From assembly GCF_028858725.1 (NCBI RefSeq), contig NC_084761.1, positions 32,208,501 through 32,272,500 of the forward strand: a stretch of 64,000 nt of DNA, written 5' to 3'. The notes beneath the pieces are model-generated. The model saw only the letters and a list, made by a program, of their open reading frames with translations, had not been told where the DNA came from and ran no database searches. Both the position numbers and the translations under genes were made by a program. Shown in pieces: positions 60,796 through 64,000 of this stretch (within the stretch, counting starts at the first letter, position 1; every line of letters starts with the position of its first letter). Source of the DNA: Colius striatus. Lineage: Eukaryota; Chordata; Aves; Coliiformes; Coliidae.

Positions 60796-60835
60796 CGGGC
60801 TCATGGTGATGCCAGCGCTCTTCACCTCCACCGGG
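60796..60835 (-). other. Candidate alternative first (or cassette) exon of MAML3
   Basis: On the minus strand, ATG AGC CCG (60,804-60,796) is followed at once by a GTATGT donor. The start context is CATCACCATGA (C at -1, A at -3). The frame upstream has a TAA at 60,873-60,871, 22 codons before, with no other ATG between. Joining after CCG to the MAML3 exon at 59,274 keeps the MAML3 frame (MSP-EQHQVG). A TTTTTTAG acceptor ending at 60,836 could alternatively make this a 40-nt cassette, which would break the frame. No transcript evidence is available. Confidence 0.3.
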
Positions 60836-63800
60836 CTAAAAAAGCCAGGGAAAGCACTGCAGAGTGCTGCTTACTTGGCAGGACGGCTTAACCTTTGCTT
60901 GTTAGAACCTCTCTTAATTGTTTTACTGAGACGGGTACTCACTCAAAAAATTTAACTTGATGGAAACGATCTAGATAACTTCAGGTTCCTTTGTGCAAAG
61001 CATGCCAGGACGAGGTTTAGATTCATTTGCTTCATTGATGTTTTGAGTCCAGTCAATTACTAGGTGACTGGGAATGCATAGAAATCTTTTGACACCCACC
61101 CCAACCCAGTCAATGAAAGGGTTAAAATCAAGGCTTGAGTATAGCTTGGGAAATTAGGATCAGCATTTCTGCATGAAGGTCAGGTTTTCAAGGACCTTTC
61201 TGAGGAAATAACAGGAAAATACAATTTGTCTACATCTCTGCTTTGCACAGATATTCCCTGAAGGGCACTCTGCTGAAAGGCAGCTCTCCCATAGTTAGGC
61301 TCTTTCTCTTTTTAACATCCACCTGGTTTGAAAAGATCTCTCCCCATTCCTCTTTCCCTCTCTCCCAGGGTCTGGTCTCATGCTTTACTTAGAACCTGGT
61401 CAAGCCTGGTCTCCACAGCACCGTAAGGGTAAGAGTCAAGGGCAGGGATATGCACCCACCAACCTCCTCTCAACTGCACTTGTGCCTGGCCCGTTTGACC
61501 ACCCCTGTCGTTGAGCTTTGGGGGACACACAGACATCTTCTGTCTCCAGCACAGTTAACGGTAAAGGCTTTTTCCTATCACCCCCTATCCTCGGACTTCT
61601 GATGAACTCATCAAGCTACAGATTGCATAACTGATGCTCAGGACTATCTTGTGTTATACTGGGAGACAGGCCAACTGCTTCCATTTATAGACAAAAGCAA
61701 TGCCACGCTGCCAAAAAATGGAGCCTTTGCTACAGTCACTACAAGGAAAAAGAAAAGGAAGGAGGGGAAATACCCTGGGGAGGCAAAGGGCATGCTGTGA
61801 AGGGACAACACACAGGAGCTTCCTCTGCTGAGCCTCAGTGCATGGCTGCCTTTGGGGCTGACAGCCCATGTCCTCACCGAATTGCCTTCAAAGTAATCTT
61901 AGTGCAGAACTACTCTCCTGGCTCTTAGGCACACATGGCTGTGGCTGAGGGACACCTTCCCCCTATGGTAACCCCGCAATAGGCACTTCACTCTGTAGCA
62001 CACTGTAAGTTAATTCCAGAGCTCACAAAGGAAGAAAGCTTTGAAAGGAGCCCTGCCAGCTGACATGAGCCCCGTGCAACCTGGAGGAAACACAAAGATT
62101 GGCACAAAGGTGTTACTTCCAGTGTTGGACATTTAGTCATTTGAAAGTACAAGAGTTTACCCACTCCTAGAGAAAACTTCCTGTTTTCAGTTTTAATAAC
62201 AGGTTTAAAGCCAAGCTTTTTTCATCAAGCCAGAACACCACCCTCTTGCCTGGAATATTTCTTCTCCTTTCCATTTTTTTTGGCAAAAGCTCTTCCCAAC
62301 TGATGATGAAAGGACCTGCTGACATCATCTGGAACAGCCCTGGGCTGTGCATCCCAAAAATGGGAGCACAGCCCAGGCAAAAGGTCTCTGCCGAAAGGAA
62401 AATGCTCCCCACCACCTGGGAGCAGAGCTCTTTACTAAGAGCAGATCTGTAGCTCAGCACTGCTGCTGTTAACCTCTGAGGATGGATTGTAAGGCCCTGC
62501 CCAGCCCTGTCAGCAGCTTGTGGGTTGCCTCAGCTATCCAGCCATGGCTGTGCACAGCCACCCTTCTTCCGCTGTTCCCTCTGGGGCTCCAGCACAGAGA
62601 TGAAACCTGGAAGTGGGGTGAGGGGTACATGTGTGTGGCTGGGAATGGATGATGAGAGAAGCAATTCTGGGCTTTGCGCGGCTGCCGCTCAACAGCCCTG
62701 CTTGCTCCAGGCCACACAAGCCAAACACTGAGTCAATCAAGGCAGGCTAACTGCAGCACTTGCAGAATTACAGAGCTTGAAACACAAGCTAATCCAAGCG
62801 TCACTGACAATGTGCTCTGTTCCTGTGCTGCCTATCGGCTCCCTCATTCTCCTATCGCACCCTGAGCCCTCCTGCCCCTCTTCCTCCTCCTCATTCCCCG
62901 TCCTTCCTACATCCTCTACCCTACCTCTTCATTTTCCTTCCGCCGCCACCTGTGACTGCTGTCTCCTCACCCTCCAGACACCTCCATCAGCACCCTGGCT
63001 AACCAGCTGCATGTCAGCTCGGCACAGGCACTTGGTGGCCCATGCCCACAGCCTGATTCACTCTGTGACTCAGCTCCAGAGGGATCCCCAGGGGATCTGC
63101 AGCAGCAAAGGGAACAACCCAGCTCCTTCCCCAGGGTCCCACTCTCCTGTGACCATGGGCACGTGCATATGGGGCACGAAAAGACTGACAGAATGTCCTG
63201 GAATGGGAAACACGTGCTGTATTACCAGCCTGTCACGTCTGGGAAGATGGTATGGCATAACTTCTGATTTTTCACTCTGGCTATTTTCAAAAACACCCAA
63301 AGCCACCACGTTGCTACTCCCAGGCTGCAAACAGCTGTCTCCTGATAGCAGCAGCTCGTGCAGAGTTCCATTGGAATGGCAAAGCTGCTGCTCCACCACC
63401 AGACCCTCACCAAGGGGCCGGCAGCATGAGGATAGACCGGTCAGCACCGAGGCCTCTTCCCCCAACTCGGCTGTGGCACAGAGGAAGCTCCAACACAGTC
63501 ACTGGCCCTGGCTAAACCTCCCAGGGACTCCTCCTCTCTCTGCATCCTCAGCCACCTTCTTTTAAAACAGTGCAGGGACAGAATCGAGTGCTTGGCCCCT
63601 GGGAGCAAACGCAGGGATTGAATAAGCCAAACTGCCATTTGCAGAGCCAAAAAAGAGACACCGCTTCCAAACAGCATAACAGTTCTGCAGAGGTTTTTAT
63701 AGTTACAGAGCGCCAAGTAAGACCAACTTGTGCAGGGATCTGGCTGCTTAGTTAACACCTACATGAGTTACTCCCTGTTGATACTCTGATCACTAGTTAA

Positions 63801-64000
63801 GCGAGAGGGGCACAAATCCTATAGTCTCCCCATGTATTTCCAGGGATTTACTGGATTGAGAGGATCCTTCACAGGAGTTCGGGGGTGATATATGTGCATA
63901 TATGTACACATAGTGCACATAGGTGACTTTAAAAAGAGAAAAAAGAGGAGGGGAAAAGGTATTTTATTCTTTGTCTCAAATCTTGCATGCCTCTTCCTTA

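Larger units (their letters stand above)
59275..64000 (-). other. MAML3: MAML3 intron upstream of the third-from-last exon (partial)
   Basis: Everything to the right edge is read as intron, because no further MAML3 coding sequence is visible. It holds the GC-rich island at about 59,930-60,730 and the candidate short exon at 60,796-60,835, both listed separately. A 262-codon plus-strand open frame (62,777-63,565) is low-complexity Ser/Pro/Leu-rich sequence without a recognisable domain and is not called. No CR1 copy is seen. Confidence 0.8.

Noticed and set aside
62777-63565. 262-codon plus-strand open frame, the longest non-exonic frame in the MAML3 side
   Set aside because: Low-complexity Ser/Pro/Leu/Thr composition from pyrimidine-rich DNA, no domain, antisense to the MAML3 intron, no promoter or poly(A) context.
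1-64000. tRNA, rRNA, snoRNA, CRISPR, operon or bacterial-type systems
   Set aside because: No tRNA B-box with a matching A-box, no rRNA, no direct-repeat/spacer arrays. The window is a typical vertebrate gene neighbourhood.

Overview
This is a vertebrate nuclear genomic segment, almost certainly from a bird. The interspersed repeats are CR1 LINE fragments with the avian-type 3' tail (ATTCTATGAT-like), GC-rich promoter islands stand out from an AT-rich background, and the introns are short. Three protein-coding genes can be read exon by exon: SETD7 (minus, left), MGST2 (plus, centre) and MAML3 (minus, right). This order and orientation match human 4q31.1, so the window is a syntenic block and not a rearranged locus. 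I cannot name the bird order or species from sequence alone.

Layout. 1-12,253: the 5' half of SETD7, with coding exons 3, 2 and 1 read right to left. They encode the first 124 residues (MORN-repeat region); the SET-domain exons lie off the left edge. Its promoter is a CpG island at about 11.56-12.7 kb. 12.7-35.8 kb: a gene desert between the SETD7 and MGST2 5' ends, holding several CR1 pieces, a few motif-level candidate CTCF and RFX sites, and a polypyrimidine microsatellite about 0.6 kb before the MGST2 start codon. 35,942-46,220: complete MGST2, five coding exons, 147 codons, every splice junction in phase. 46.2-49.5 kb: the short gap between the convergent 3' ends of MGST2 and MAML3. About 49.5-64 kb: the 3' end of MAML3, with its 3'UTR, its last three coding exons (441 residues to the stop) and part of the intron upstream.

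The three genes are not an operon and share no pathway. SETD7 is a nuclear and cytoplasmic lysine methyltransferase, MGST2 a membrane glutathione transferase / leukotriene C4 synthase, and MAML3 a Notch transcriptional coactivator. SETD7 and MGST2 are divergent with about 23.7 kb between start codons; MGST2 and MAML3 are convergent.

The most interesting unexplained structure is an intronic CpG island at about 59.93-60.73 kb, 0.7 kb upstream (in the MAML3 sense) of MAML3's third-from-last coding exon. At its upstream edge is a minus-strand ATG with a good start context, an in-frame stop 22 codons before it, and a splice donor nine bases after the start of the ATG. Its phase fits the next MAML3 exon exactly. 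This would encode a short MAML3 lacking the Notch-binding N-terminus. It is a hypothesis from sequence, not a demonstrated transcript.
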